Below, in pieces: positions 54,417 to 62,939 of a DNA stretch of 64,000 nt (positions within the stretch are counted from its first letter, which is position 1; every line of letters starts with the position of its first letter). Under the pieces are notes generated by a model that saw only the letters and a list, made by a program, of their open reading frames with translations, did not search any database and was not told the DNA's origin. Origin of the DNA: HXMU1420-13 sp965249965 (lineage in GTDB: Bacteria > Bacteroidota > Rhodothermia > Balneolales > Balneolaceae). The position numbers were made by a program, and so were the translations under genes. The stretch spans positions 806,001-870,000 of the forward strand of contig OZ252262.1 of NCBI GenBank assembly GCA_965249965.1, read 5' to 3'.

Positions 54417-57400
54417 CTAAATTGGAAGGCGAACTTTGATTTCCGTGCCATTGGACGTATCAACGCTAAACTGTGCATTAATTTCGTGCGCCCGTTTTTG
54501 CATATTCGTCATTCCATATCCTCCATTAAAATCGCTTCCCTTCTTGCGGAAAGTACCGTCATCCCGCACCAAAATTAAAACAGCTTTGTGTACCTGTTCT
54601 ATTCTAATTTGCAAATTCTGCGCTTTTGCATACTTCAGTGTGTTTTGCGATGCTTCCTGAATGATCCTGAACAAATTCAACGCCTGTGTAGAAGATAGTG
54701 TAACCTCTGTATCCTCCTGTACCTCAACATGAACACGCAATGCAGAAGTAAGTGCACTTTGATTTTTAAGATAGCTTTTAAGGTGATCTGAGAATTCCTC
54801 TAACGTCAGTGCATTTTGATTGAGAGCCCAAATGGTTTCGCGAAGTTGGTTGATCGTAACTTCGGCATCTCCGCGAAGGGAATTCATTAAATCGCTGGAC
54901 TTCTCTTTCTCACCAAACTCATTGTATTTATCCACCAAACTTAAGCCCGACATAATGTTAGCTAGCTGGGCACCAACGTGGTCATGTAAATCTCTGGAAA
55001 TCCGCTCCCTTTCTCCCCGAAGCTTTTGTTCTATCTCCATTTTCCTGATCTGCACTTTTAGCTTTCGCTGAGAATAGTGCCGTATGATCAATCCAAATGC
55101 TGTGATTATAGATAATGCCGCCATTATTCTAAACCAAATTGTCTGCCACCATGGTGGATTAATGGTTAAGGACAGAGATACTCCTTCTTCATTCCAAAAA
55201 CCATCACTATTGGCTGCTTTTACCTGAAGCAGATATTCTCCGGGTTCGAGGTTTGGGTAATCTGCAAAATTTCGATTACCTGAATACACCCACTCTTCAT
55301 CCACGCCGGTTAATTTGTAAGCGAATTGCACAAACTGGGGTTGACTCAAGTCTAGTGCAGAAAACTCAAACGACAAAAAGTTTTGATCATAGGGTAGCGT
55401 TAGTTGTTGCCGAAATATTGCAGCAGTATCTGTCTTTAATGGTTCATTAAATACATTGATCTCGGAAATAAAAACCGGCGGCGTCTTTTCGTCGAGGGCT
55501 AGTTCCTCTGTATCAATAATATTAAAGCCTCCAACTCCACCAAAAACCAGTCGACCATCTTGCTTTTTCAAATAGGCGCCCGTGTTAAATTCATTATTCT
55601 GAAGTCCGTCTGCCGTGGTAAAATTAGTAAACCGAAGTGACTCTGTATCTAATCGTGATATGCCGTTATTGGTACTGATCCAGATAAATCGCTCGTTCTT
55701 ATCCGCTAAAACCCCATATGTACTATTGTTAGCCAGACCGTCATTCGTGCGCAGATTCAGCAATGAATTTGAACTTGATCTCCATCGTGTGATTCCCCCA
55801 CCGTAGGATGCAAACCAGAATGTTGAGTCGTTTTGCTGCAGGATGTTACGCCCATCAGGATGCGATAAGCCTTCATTAGAATCTGAATGATATTCAAAGG
55901 TTGTTATTTCTGAAACTGCCTGGTCATTAAACTTCACATAATTAAACCCGTTATCTGTGGTCGCAATCCAGATGTTTCCATCATTGTCTTCGTAAAACTT
56001 TCGAATACTCCGGCTGTTTATTGCGGGCTCAGGTGTTTCATCCGAAAGTAATTGCACATTTGCGGGAGCTCCATTCAACCATTCTTCCACATTTTTGATG
56101 ATTTGCACTCCATTTCCCTGATAACCCAGCCATAACCATCCTCTGGAATCACGCAACACCTGATGAACATCTTCATATAAAATCAGGCTGTTATCCGGAT
56201 TAAAATTTCTTGCAGTAAGGGTCCCAGATTCTATGGAATTGTTCGAAATAAAGTATAAACCACTAAATCGTGTTGAAATCCATAATCCCAGATCATCCCG
56301 CCATAACGACCAGATATTCACATTGTCCAATCCGGATTCATTACCATTATACGGTGTTATTCTTCCGTCTTCACCTAGAAATGCCAGCCCACCATTTGAT
56401 CCAATCCAGGTACCGTTTGTGTCATCTGCAAATGCCAGCATGAAATCGAAGGGCAGTCCATTAGTTGAGTTATACAATTCGATGCCTTTCTTCTCTTCCA
56501 GAATAAACAGCCCGCCACCCCACGTCGCGAACCATATGTTTCCGTCATTATCCAGAAAAATTCTGGATGATCCCGTTATTTCTTTTTCAGATACGCGGAT
56601 TCGTTGGCGATTATTCGTCACTTTATCAATGTATTCGATTGCTCCGCCGCCCGCTCCAAATAATAAATACGACTCCCGCTCGATAACAACATTATCCGAA
56701 GATGTTGATAGCACACCAGATTTGACGCTCAATTGAACGTGTTCAGGGAACCCTAATAACTCTACTTTTTCAAAACCAATACCAACCATTTCTCCCCAAA
56801 GAGCACCCTCATTATCTATGTAAAGCGCATTAGTCTCCGGAAAGGGATTTTTTTTTGAAAACAGAACTCGTTCTACTGTAATAGGTCCGGCTTTCGCTGG
56901 ATTTTCCCTAAATCGAGCAATCTCTTCTTGCCGAATGTGAAATAAGCCTTCTAGACTAGATATCAGAAAGGAACCATCTGAAAACTCTAACACACTATTT
57001 ACGGATGAAATTGGTCGTTCTGTTACTTCGAGCTCTAACGCTATTGGGATATATCGTTGGGTTGCATCGTCGAAAGTACCCATGGAGGAAGCAAAAAACC
57101 CAATCCAGAAAAACCCCTCAGAATCCTCGAACATTAAATTCGAGGGGCGGTTGGGAACGTTGAACTTATTGTCGTTGCGATATTCTATTCGTCGAATGTT
57201 GTTTGTCTTTGGGTCAAGGATGTTGAACCCACCATCACGTGTTCCAATCCATAACTTGCCGTCCGATCGTTCAAATATTCCATGAATGAAAGAGTCGCTG
57301 ATGGTAGTGCTGTCCGCAGGATTATGCCGATATATTTCGAAATGTTGGCCGTCGAATCTGTTGAGTCCATCCATGGTTCCAATCCAAAGAAAGCCTCTTG

Positions 57401-57557
57401 AATCCTGAAAAACATTGAGTACCGTATTATGGGAAATTGAAGAGTTCTCAGTGGTATATCCGGTCGACTGGAAAGCAGGTAATTGCCCCATCAATGGACT
57501 CCATTGCAAGACCATGATCGCGACCAACCAAAAACCAAAATTAAACTTCCTAATCAC
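54417..57557 (-). CDS. Propeller-domain sensor histidine kinase
   Basis: 1046 residues. A signal/anchor start is followed by many Reg_prop units (DSRGFLWIGTMDGLNRFDG, DNDGNIWFATWGGGLF and similar) forming extracellular beta propellers. A Y_Y_Y-like domain occurs near 750 (YAYKLTG-like FAYKLTGVDEEWVYSG). One membrane helix (IMAALSIITAFGLIIR) is next. HisKA_3 is at the LHDH motif, His858, followed by a HATPase domain (RDDG, GGYGMTNM). It senses an external glycan or protein signal and should phosphorylate the adjacent NarL-type regulator. No receiver domain is fused. Confidence 0.92.
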   Translation of the reverse strand: MIRKFNFGFWLVAIMVLQWSPLMGQLPAFQSTGYTTENSSISHNTVLNVFQDSRGFLWIGTMDGLNRFDGQHFEIYRHNPADSTTISDSFIHGIFERSDGKLWIGTRDGGFNILDPKTNNIRRIEYRNDNKFNVPNRPSNLMFEDSEGFFWIGFFASSMGTFDDATQRYIPIALELEVTERPISSVNSVLEFSDGSFLISSLEGLFHIRQEEIARFRENPAKAGPITVERVLFSKKNPFPETNALYIDNEGALWGEMVGIGFEKVELLGFPEHVQLSVKSGVLSTSSDNVVIERESYLLFGAGGGAIEYIDKVTNNRQRIRVSEKEITGSSRIFLDNDGNIWFATWGGGLFILEEKKGIELYNSTNGLPFDFMLAFADDTNGTWIGSNGGLAFLGEDGRITPYNGNESGLDNVNIWSLWRDDLGLWISTRFSGLYFISNNSIESGTLTARNFNPDNSLILYEDVHQVLRDSRGWLWLGYQGNGVQIIKNVEEWLNGAPANVQLLSDETPEPAINSRSIRKFYEDNDGNIWIATTDNGFNYVKFNDQAVSEITTFEYHSDSNEGLSHPDGRNILQQNDSTFWFASYGGGITRWRSSSNSLLNLRTNDGLANNSTYGVLADKNERFIWISTNNGISRLDTESLRFTNFTTADGLQNNEFNTGAYLKKQDGRLVFGGVGGFNIIDTEELALDEKTPPVFISEINVFNEPLKTDTAAIFRQQLTLPYDQNFLSFEFSALDLSQPQFVQFAYKLTGVDEEWVYSGNRNFADYPNLEPGEYLLQVKAANSDGFWNEEGVSLSLTINPPWWQTIWFRIMAALSIITAFGLIIRHYSQRKLKVQIRKMEIEQKLRGERERISRDLHDHVGAQLANIMSGLSLVDKYNEFGEKEKSSDLMNSLRGDAEVTINQLRETIWALNQNALTLEEFSDHLKSYLKNQSALTSALRVHVEVQEDTEVTLSSTQALNLFRIIQEASQNTLKYAKAQNLQIRIEQVHKAVLILVRDDGTFRKKGSDFNGGYGMTNMQKRAHEINAQFSVDTSNGTEIKVRLPI

Positions 57558-57667
57558 CTTTCCTTCCCTTAATCTACTGCACTATACCAAAATTGTATTC
57601 TTTTTGCTTGGGAAAGTATTCAGCGTTTTATCGGTCACTATCTAATTCTAAGCAGCGCCTTATAAGA

Positions 57668-57723
57668 TTATGCATAAGCAGTCATTTTCGGTGTTTAGTA
57701 AATTTAAAACTGCTTATACATAA
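57668..57723. terminator. Long stem between cargo gene and kinase
   Basis: TTATGCATAAGCAGT at 57668-57682 and ACTGCTTATACATAA at 57709-57723 are reverse complements with one mismatch. It lies just downstream of the type IX cargo gene at 57743 and upstream of the kinase start. Confidence 0.6.
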
Positions 57724-57742
57724 CTAAAGTGTCATCAATTAA

Positions 57743-59944
57743 TCACTTAATTAGCATCATTCGCTTAGACTGTATGTTATCACCAAATTGGATTTGGTAT
57801 AAGTACATACCACTAGAAAGTAAGGATGCATCAAAAACCAAGCTATGATATCCGGAACTCACACTACCTTCTAAAAGGGTGGCTACTTCCTGTCCTAAAA
57901 GGTTATAAACTTTCAAAGTCACAAAGCCCGCTTCTTTTATATTGAATGATATGTTCGTGGAAGGATTAAACGGATTTGGATAGTTTTGAGCCAGCACAAA
58001 CTGCTCAATTCCGGTGTCATTATATTCGATCGAAGTGCCCATATTATCCGCGGTGTATCTGAATATGGGTGTATTCTTAAATCCCAATAGAAGCTCTTCG
58101 CCGGCAAATGCAAAATTTGGACTTATATAACCTTCTGCAACACCTACAACATCAATTACTTTTTCAAAATTGATCCCGTCTTCGCTTTTATAAATTTCTT
58201 TGGGATAGGAAAATACCCCGCCTTCGAAAACTGTTCGTGTGCCGTAAATATAGAGCGCATCTTGCGTAGAGAATAACTTTTCTAACGCCACTCCAGTTAA
58301 GCCTGACAAGTTTGTAGCTTTTGACCAGATTTTGCCTCCACTTGTGGATTTATAAATGTTATCCTCATTTGATGGCAAGCTATAGAATGCAGAGTCTAAA
58401 GAAACAACATCATAATAACCGCCGCCGAAAAGGCTCAAACCACTGTCTGCAACTGCAAAATGCCAATTCGCTCCATTATCTTGCGAACTTGCAATTAGAG
58501 CTGTATTTGAACCAATTACAATCCCATTTTCTCCTTCATGTATTTTTTCGAATACTGCGCCTATTCCCTGATAATGAACCTCCCAATTTGCACCGGAATC
58601 TATCGACGTCCAGACTCTTGAAAATCCGTCTCCTCCTGCCATGATCCAGGCATTATCGGTAAAGTGAATGTCACTGATATACCATTCTTCCGTTCCTTCA
58701 AGCACATTCCAAGTCGCTCCGCCATCTGAACTTATAAACAATCCGGCATAAGAACATGCATACAAATCTGTTCCATTTTTCCTGATGGTATAAAACGATC
58801 CGTTATGTGCTTCTCCCACGTTTATTGGAACTTCATCCCAGTTTTCTCCATTGTCGGATGATTTAAAAACTCCGCGCCCGAATTGACCGGTTCCCACTCC
58901 ATCATTTGTGGTTACATAGATATCATCATCGATAGGGAAAATACCTCTGATCGCCTGATTTTTTAGTCCCGATGAACCAAGCTCGGTCCAGGTTAGGCCA
59001 CCATCATCAGAAACAACCGGGTTACTTTTTTGAATCGCTGTTGCATAAAGTTTTCCACCCACAGCAACCACTTTATTATGATCTCCATATTGTGGCCGGG
59101 TTTCACTTTCGATTTCGATTTTAGTCCACGTTTTTCCAGTATCTGCACTTACATAAACATCTGCGGTAGAAACCACCTCGCCATCCACAACTACGGCGCT
59201 GCCATTTAAGCCGTATACATTTCCATCGATGTTTGCCAAAGAAGCAAAACTACCTGTTTCAGTGAAGGTTTTTTCCCATTCGTCGGATGAGTTTTTCGCC
59301 CAAACACCTTGATTTGTGGAGAAAACGATTTTATCCCCCATTTGAACCAGGGAAGTAAGAAGTTCGAAAGAAAGTTCAGGACCAAATGATTGAAATGTGA
59401 TTCCGCCATCTTTTGAAACCTGAATTCCACTTAAGGTAGATGCAGTGTACACATTATCTCCCGCTCCAAACACCAGATCTCCAAATCCTACCGTTGCCAC
59501 CACCGACCAACTACCTGCTCCATCTATCGATTTATACAAATTTGCACCGGCTACTGCATAGAGTGTGTCCTTCACGGTAGCGATCGTTGTTGGAAATTCA
59601 AATTGGCCAAAGCCCTCTGCGGAAGCAACGATTGTGGTATCGTCATAAATACTGGAAACCTTGGTAGCTGTTGAGGTAAAATGAATACCAAATGAGGTAC
59701 TTTTTAAACTTCCTGGGGTAATATTTAATAAGGAATCGCCTCCAAATAACGACCAGTTGGCACCTCCATTTTCTGAAAAATAAACATTAGTTCCCGTTCG
59801 GCCATATAGCTTATTGCCGTGTTCAATCACTTCCAGAATGGCTCCACCTTCGGGTCCCCAAGTATTTACCCATTCCTGAGCTGAAGTGCTCATACTTATC
59901 ATCATAACAAACACAACCAACAATATTCGTAGTATCAATTTCAT
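57743..59944 (-). CDS. Secreted BNR/sialidase-like repeat protein with type IX sorting domain
   Basis: 733 residues with signal peptide (ILLVVFVMMISMSTSAQE). At least six BNR-type units of the form S-x-D-x-G-x-x-W (SDDGGLTW, SSDNGENW, SSDGGATW, SIDSGANW, SQDNGANW) indicate beta-propeller blades as in sialidases and Ycf48-like proteins. The C-terminus is again NYPNPFNPSTNISFN plus the LGQEVATLL sorting domain. Likely displayed or secreted; catalytic residues of sialidases are not evident. Two dyads lie in the region before its start. Confidence 0.85.
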   Translation of the reverse strand: MKLILRILLVVFVMMISMSTSAQEWVNTWGPEGGAILEVIEHGNKLYGRTGTNVYFSENGGANWSLFGGDSLLNITPGSLKSTSFGIHFTSTATKVSSIYDDTTIVASAEGFGQFEFPTTIATVKDTLYAVAGANLYKSIDGAGSWSVVATVGFGDLVFGAGDNVYTASTLSGIQVSKDGGITFQSFGPELSFELLTSLVQMGDKIVFSTNQGVWAKNSSDEWEKTFTETGSFASLANIDGNVYGLNGSAVVVDGEVVSTADVYVSADTGKTWTKIEIESETRPQYGDHNKVVAVGGKLYATAIQKSNPVVSDDGGLTWTELGSSGLKNQAIRGIFPIDDDIYVTTNDGVGTGQFGRGVFKSSDNGENWDEVPINVGEAHNGSFYTIRKNGTDLYACSYAGLFISSDGGATWNVLEGTEEWYISDIHFTDNAWIMAGGDGFSRVWTSIDSGANWEVHYQGIGAVFEKIHEGENGIVIGSNTALIASSQDNGANWHFAVADSGLSLFGGGYYDVVSLDSAFYSLPSNEDNIYKSTSGGKIWSKATNLSGLTGVALEKLFSTQDALYIYGTRTVFEGGVFSYPKEIYKSEDGINFEKVIDVVGVAEGYISPNFAFAGEELLLGFKNTPIFRYTADNMGTSIEYNDTGIEQFVLAQNYPNPFNPSTNISFNIKEAGFVTLKVYNLLGQEVATLLEGSVSSGYHSLVFDASLLSSGMYLYQIQFGDNIQSKRMMLIK

Positions 59945-59962
59945 TTGTACTCCTGATTAGTT

Positions 59963-59979
59963 ATTGACTACCAGTCAAT
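59963..59979. promoter_or_regulatory. Dyad ATTGACT-ACC-AGTCAAT before the cargo gene
   Basis: A perfect seven-base dyad with a three-base spacer, 19 bases from the start codon at 59944 on the minus strand. It may be an operator or a leader hairpin. No protein can be assigned. Confidence 0.4.
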
Positions 59980-60004
59980 TACCACATTCAGCCCCTAATT
60001 TTCG

Positions 60005-60026
60005 ATACCTTATTCGGGGTATTTTC
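60005..60026. promoter_or_regulatory. Shared element, site 3 (upstream of second cargo gene)
   Basis: The half GGGGTATTTT at 60016-60025 is identical to site 1. Here ATACC-N8-GGTAT (60005-60022) forms the dyad. It lies 61 bases upstream of the cargo start in a divergent promoter region, so it is not 3' of any gene in that orientation. Confidence 0.45.
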
Positions 60027-60133
60027 AGCACCTATTATTTTTAATTTTATAAGACAGCTCTTTTTGTAATTTTCAGCAACTAATTAACATCTCTCGATTC
60101 GTACAGGCATCAAAAATTAAAGGGTAGCTTTCT

Positions 60134-60141
60134 TACCTTCG
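60134..60141 (+). promoter_or_regulatory. Candidate -7 box before the quinone oxidoreductase gene
   Basis: TACCTTCG resembles TAnnTTTG with one change. It is 17-24 bases before the ATG, which leaves a very short leader. Similar to the box before gcvT. Confidence 0.28.
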
Positions 60142-60157
60142 CTTAAAACCACTTTCT

Positions 60158-61183
60158 ATGAAACAACTTACCTATACCAAAACCGGTGGATACGATGTGC
60201 TTCAAGTGCAGACAGTGCCTGATCTAACTCCGGCCCCGGATGAAGTGCTGATTGACGTAAAAGCTGCCGGACTCAACTTCGCCGACATCCTCGCCAGAAA
60301 AGGGCAATACCCCGACGGGCCTAAAACCCCGTGTGTGATGGGTTATGAAGTATCCGGGGTAGTAAAAGAAGTTGGGAAATCGGTTTCCAAAGAATGGGTT
60401 GGCAAAGAAGTAATTGCCATGTGCCGGTTCAAAGGGCAGGCGAGTCAGGTTACCGTGAAGGAAATGCAGGTGCACAAAAAACCGAACCGACTCACATTTG
60501 AAGAAGCAGCGGCCATTCCGGTTAACTATTTAACCGCCTGGGTGCTGATGGTCACGATGGGCAGTTTATCGAAAGACGAATCCATTCTGATCCACAATGC
60601 GGGTGGTGGTGTTGGCATCGCAGCGTTGGATATCGCAAAGCACATTGGGGCAACTACCTATGGAACTGCCAGCGAACGCAAGCATGAGTTTCTGGCCAAG
60701 CGCGGACTCGATCACGCCATCGATTACCGAAATAAGGATTGGTACGAGGAGTTGATGAAACTCACTAATAACAAAGGTGTGGACTTAATCATCGATCCAT
60801 TAGGGGGCAAAGAGTGGAAGCGCAGCTACAATGCGCTACGTGCTACCGGCCGACTAGGGATGTTTGGAATATCGGTTGCCAGTACCAATACCACGGGCGG
60901 ACTCGCCGCCAAACTAAGCCTCATAAAAACGGTACTTTCGATGCCAAAATTTGGTCCGCTTTCTATGCTGGACAAAAACCGCGGTGTGTTTGGAGTAAAT
61001 CTCGGTCATTTATGGCACGAACCCGAAAAGGCCTCGTTGTGGGTGAAAGACATCCTGAAAGGCGTGGAAGATGGATGGGTGCAACCTTATGTGGATAAAA
61101 CCTTTACCCTCGAAGAAGCCGAACAAGCTCATCGCTATTTAGAAGAACGCAAGAATATTGGGAAGGTTGTCTTTCGCCTTTAG
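60158..61183 (+). CDS. Medium-chain NADPH:quinone oxidoreductase-like protein
   Basis: 341 residues. N-terminal GroES-like domain: AGLNFADILARKGQYPDGPKT and VMGYEVSGVVKEVG. Nucleotide-binding turn: LIHNAGGGVGIAALDIAK. This is the zinc-independent quinone oxidoreductase/VAT1-like subgroup. It reduces quinones or enones with NADPH; the specific substrate is unknown. The stop codon lies within a hairpin (61171-61190). Confidence 0.88.
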   Translation: MKQLTYTKTGGYDVLQVQTVPDLTPAPDEVLIDVKAAGLNFADILARKGQYPDGPKTPCVMGYEVSGVVKEVGKSVSKEWVGKEVIAMCRFKGQASQVTVKEMQVHKKPNRLTFEEAAAIPVNYLTAWVLMVTMGSLSKDESILIHNAGGGVGIAALDIAKHIGATTYGTASERKHEFLAKRGLDHAIDYRNKDWYEELMKLTNNKGVDLIIDPLGGKEWKRSYNALRATGRLGMFGISVASTNTTGGLAAKLSLIKTVLSMPKFGPLSMLDKNRGVFGVNLGHLWHEPEKASLWVKDILKGVEDGWVQPYVDKTFTLEEAEQAHRYLEERKNIGKVVFRL

Positions 61184-61190
61184 GCGAAAG
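61171..61190 (+). terminator. Hairpin over the oxidoreductase stop codon
   Basis: CTTTCGCC-TTTA-GGCGAAAG forms an 8-base stem, and the TAG stop at 61181 is in the loop/right arm. The following AATGACAAAT is a typical dispersed repeat tail rather than a T run. Confidence 0.5.
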
Positions 61191-61246
61191 AATGACAAAT
61201 GTTTGAGTGCTTAATGTTAAATGGAATCCTAATACGCGTTTTACGA

Positions 61247-61354
61247 GGTTCCTGAGCTTGTCGAAGGACCGAAGCAATCTCTTTTTTAATGATAAATGGT
61301 TAAATGCTAAATGTTGAATGAAGGGCTCTAAATCCCCATTTAACATTTAGCATT
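61247..61354. repeat. Dispersed intergenic repeat remnants and a second stem
   Basis: GGTTCCTGAGCTTGTCGAAG followed by GACC (61247-61270) is a familiar intergenic dyad of many Bacteroidota genomes. A second stem pairs 61303-61320 with 61337-61354 at 17 of 18 positions and is followed by a T7 run near 61365, so it may end the oxidoreductase transcript. No gene is seen in 61184-61423. Confidence 0.55.
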
Positions 61355-61423
61355 CATCATTATTCTTTTTTTGGAGGCTTCGAATTAATTACCTTCATCT
61401 AAGTTCAATAAAAAAGTACAGTC

Positions 61424-61804
61424 ATGGATATTCAGTTAAGAGGAAAAGTTGTAGAGATCTTAAAAGAGCAGGGTGGTGAGGGGAAAAACGGTCCGTGGAG
61501 AAAGCGCGATTTCATCCTCGAGATTCCGGGCAAATATCCGAAGAAAGTATGCATCACGCAGTGGGGAGACAACATCGACCAACACGCTGTTTCGGAAGGG
61601 CTGGAAGTAACGGCCTCGGTAGATATTCAAAGTCGGGAATACAACGGCAACTGGTACACCGACGTGAAAGCTTGGAAGATAGAACAGGGAACCGGGCAAC
61701 AAAACGCGCCGGGCGCCCCACCATCACCGCCGCCCCCAAGCACCGAAGGCTTCGAAATCGACACACAGGCTTTCGATGACATCGATGACGATTTGCCTTT
61801 TTAG
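61424..61804 (+). CDS. DUF3127 domain protein (single-strand DNA binding-like)
   Basis: 126 residues. The OB-fold-like domain MDIQLRGKVVEILKEQGGEG through YNGNWYTDVKAWKIEQG matches DUF3127. A Pro-rich linker precedes an acidic tail ending DIDDDLPF, the layout of bacterial SSB proteins whose acidic tip recruits partners. Probably binds single-stranded DNA or RNA. First gene of the coupled HNH/methyltransferase operon, with 10 bases before the next start. Confidence 0.85.
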   Translation: MDIQLRGKVVEILKEQGGEGKNGPWRKRDFILEIPGKYPKKVCITQWGDNIDQHAVSEGLEVTASVDIQSREYNGNWYTDVKAWKIEQGTGQQNAPGAPPSPPPPSTEGFEIDTQAFDDIDDDLPF

Positions 61805-61814
61805 GGGGTAATAT

Positions 61815-62939
61815 TTGTACGATGCTTTAAAGAATATCAATCAGATTATTGAACGTGACAGCAAAGACACCACCTACAAATTTGCTTTGCTTCGGGCTAC
61901 GATAGAAGTGATTCAGGAAAAGTCTCCATATCAGAAAATAAATGGAGATCGAGTAACTCTTCCTGTTGGGCTTTTGATTCTGAAATGGCTGGAATATTAC
62001 TACCCGATCATAGAACAAAAACTTCCCCAGAGAAACGGCGATAATCTTGATTCATTTACGATTTCCTTCCGCTCGCTTTTCAAAAAAGTAACCGATTTTT
62101 ATAAAATGAGAGGCGGACTTTCGGTTTTTTATTCTGAATTCATCCGGGGGAATCTGCCCGGTGAAATGGAAGACACCGTATTTCAGCTTTGCAAGAAACT
62201 CCGGGATACCATCAAAGATCAGCCTATGCGTTATATCGGGAAATCGGTGAACAGGACTGAGTACAGTATTTATCATCGGGAAGAATCCAGCATCAGGTTG
62301 ATACAGCCTGATAAAATGGATGTGAACTTTTTGATCGAAAACTTTACCCGATTCTCTATTCCGATAGATTATTTTAAGGTGATGGAGTTGATGGGAAGTT
62401 TTGTCACCGGGATGAACTCTATCTTGATCAACTGGGCAGAATTTACAGTGGATAAAGACAAGGGCTTGAATTTGAACCAGGTGCTTGAAACAATGTTGAA
62501 CTCGCCGCAGGAAGCAAGGAATGTTTCGTTATCCGAAAAGATCTTTAAGACACTTAAAGAAAAGAATGGCGGATTGGAATGCGTTTGGTCAGGTATCCGG
62601 ATTACTGATGATTTGAATATGGATCACGTCCTACCGTTTTCGGTTTGGCGAAATAATGATCTATGGAATTTGTTACCGTCCAAAGCATCTGTGAATAACA
62701 GTAAACGAGACAAAATTCCTTCCCAGGAATTGCTGGACAACCGGAAACATCAGATCATTTCCTATTGGCAAATCATTCGAGAGGTGGAGCAAGTTGGGTT
62801 TGAAAAAGAGATGAATATAAATCTCATTACCCGAAAGTATTTTGAACTGAATAACTGGGAAAATCTGGCTTTCAATTCATTAAAAGAGAAAAGCCGATAC
62901 CTAATCGAAACCCGTGGTTTCGAAGCATTCAATTTGTGA
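61815..62939 (+). CDS. HNH endonuclease with unknown N-terminal domain
   Basis: 374 residues from a TTG start with AGGGGG eight bases upstream. Residues 1-250 are mostly helical and match nothing that I recognise. The C-terminal HNH domain has Cys256 (ECVWSG), the Asp270-His271 pair in MDHVLPFSVW, Trp284-Asn285 and N294-N295-S296-K297. These are the catalytic and metal residues of the D-H...N...N-x-K type seen in Cas9-like and restriction-like HNH enzymes. The stop TGA overlaps the start of the methyltransferase-HIT gene (TGATG). Confidence 0.75.
   Translation: MYDALKNINQIIERDSKDTTYKFALLRATIEVIQEKSPYQKINGDRVTLPVGLLILKWLEYYYPIIEQKLPQRNGDNLDSFTISFRSLFKKVTDFYKMRGGLSVFYSEFIRGNLPGEMEDTVFQLCKKLRDTIKDQPMRYIGKSVNRTEYSIYHREESSIRLIQPDKMDVNFLIENFTRFSIPIDYFKVMELMGSFVTGMNSILINWAEFTVDKDKGLNLNQVLETMLNSPQEARNVSLSEKIFKTLKEKNGGLECVWSGIRITDDLNMDHVLPFSVWRNNDLWNLLPSKASVNNSKRDKIPSQELLDNRKHQIISYWQIIREVEQVGFEKEMNINLITRKYFELNNWENLAFNSLKEKSRYLIETRGFEAFNL

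Noticed and set aside
57743..59944. Repeating segments in the BNR protein as CRISPR or satellite DNA
   Set aside because: The repetition is at the protein level (propeller blades) with diverged DNA.
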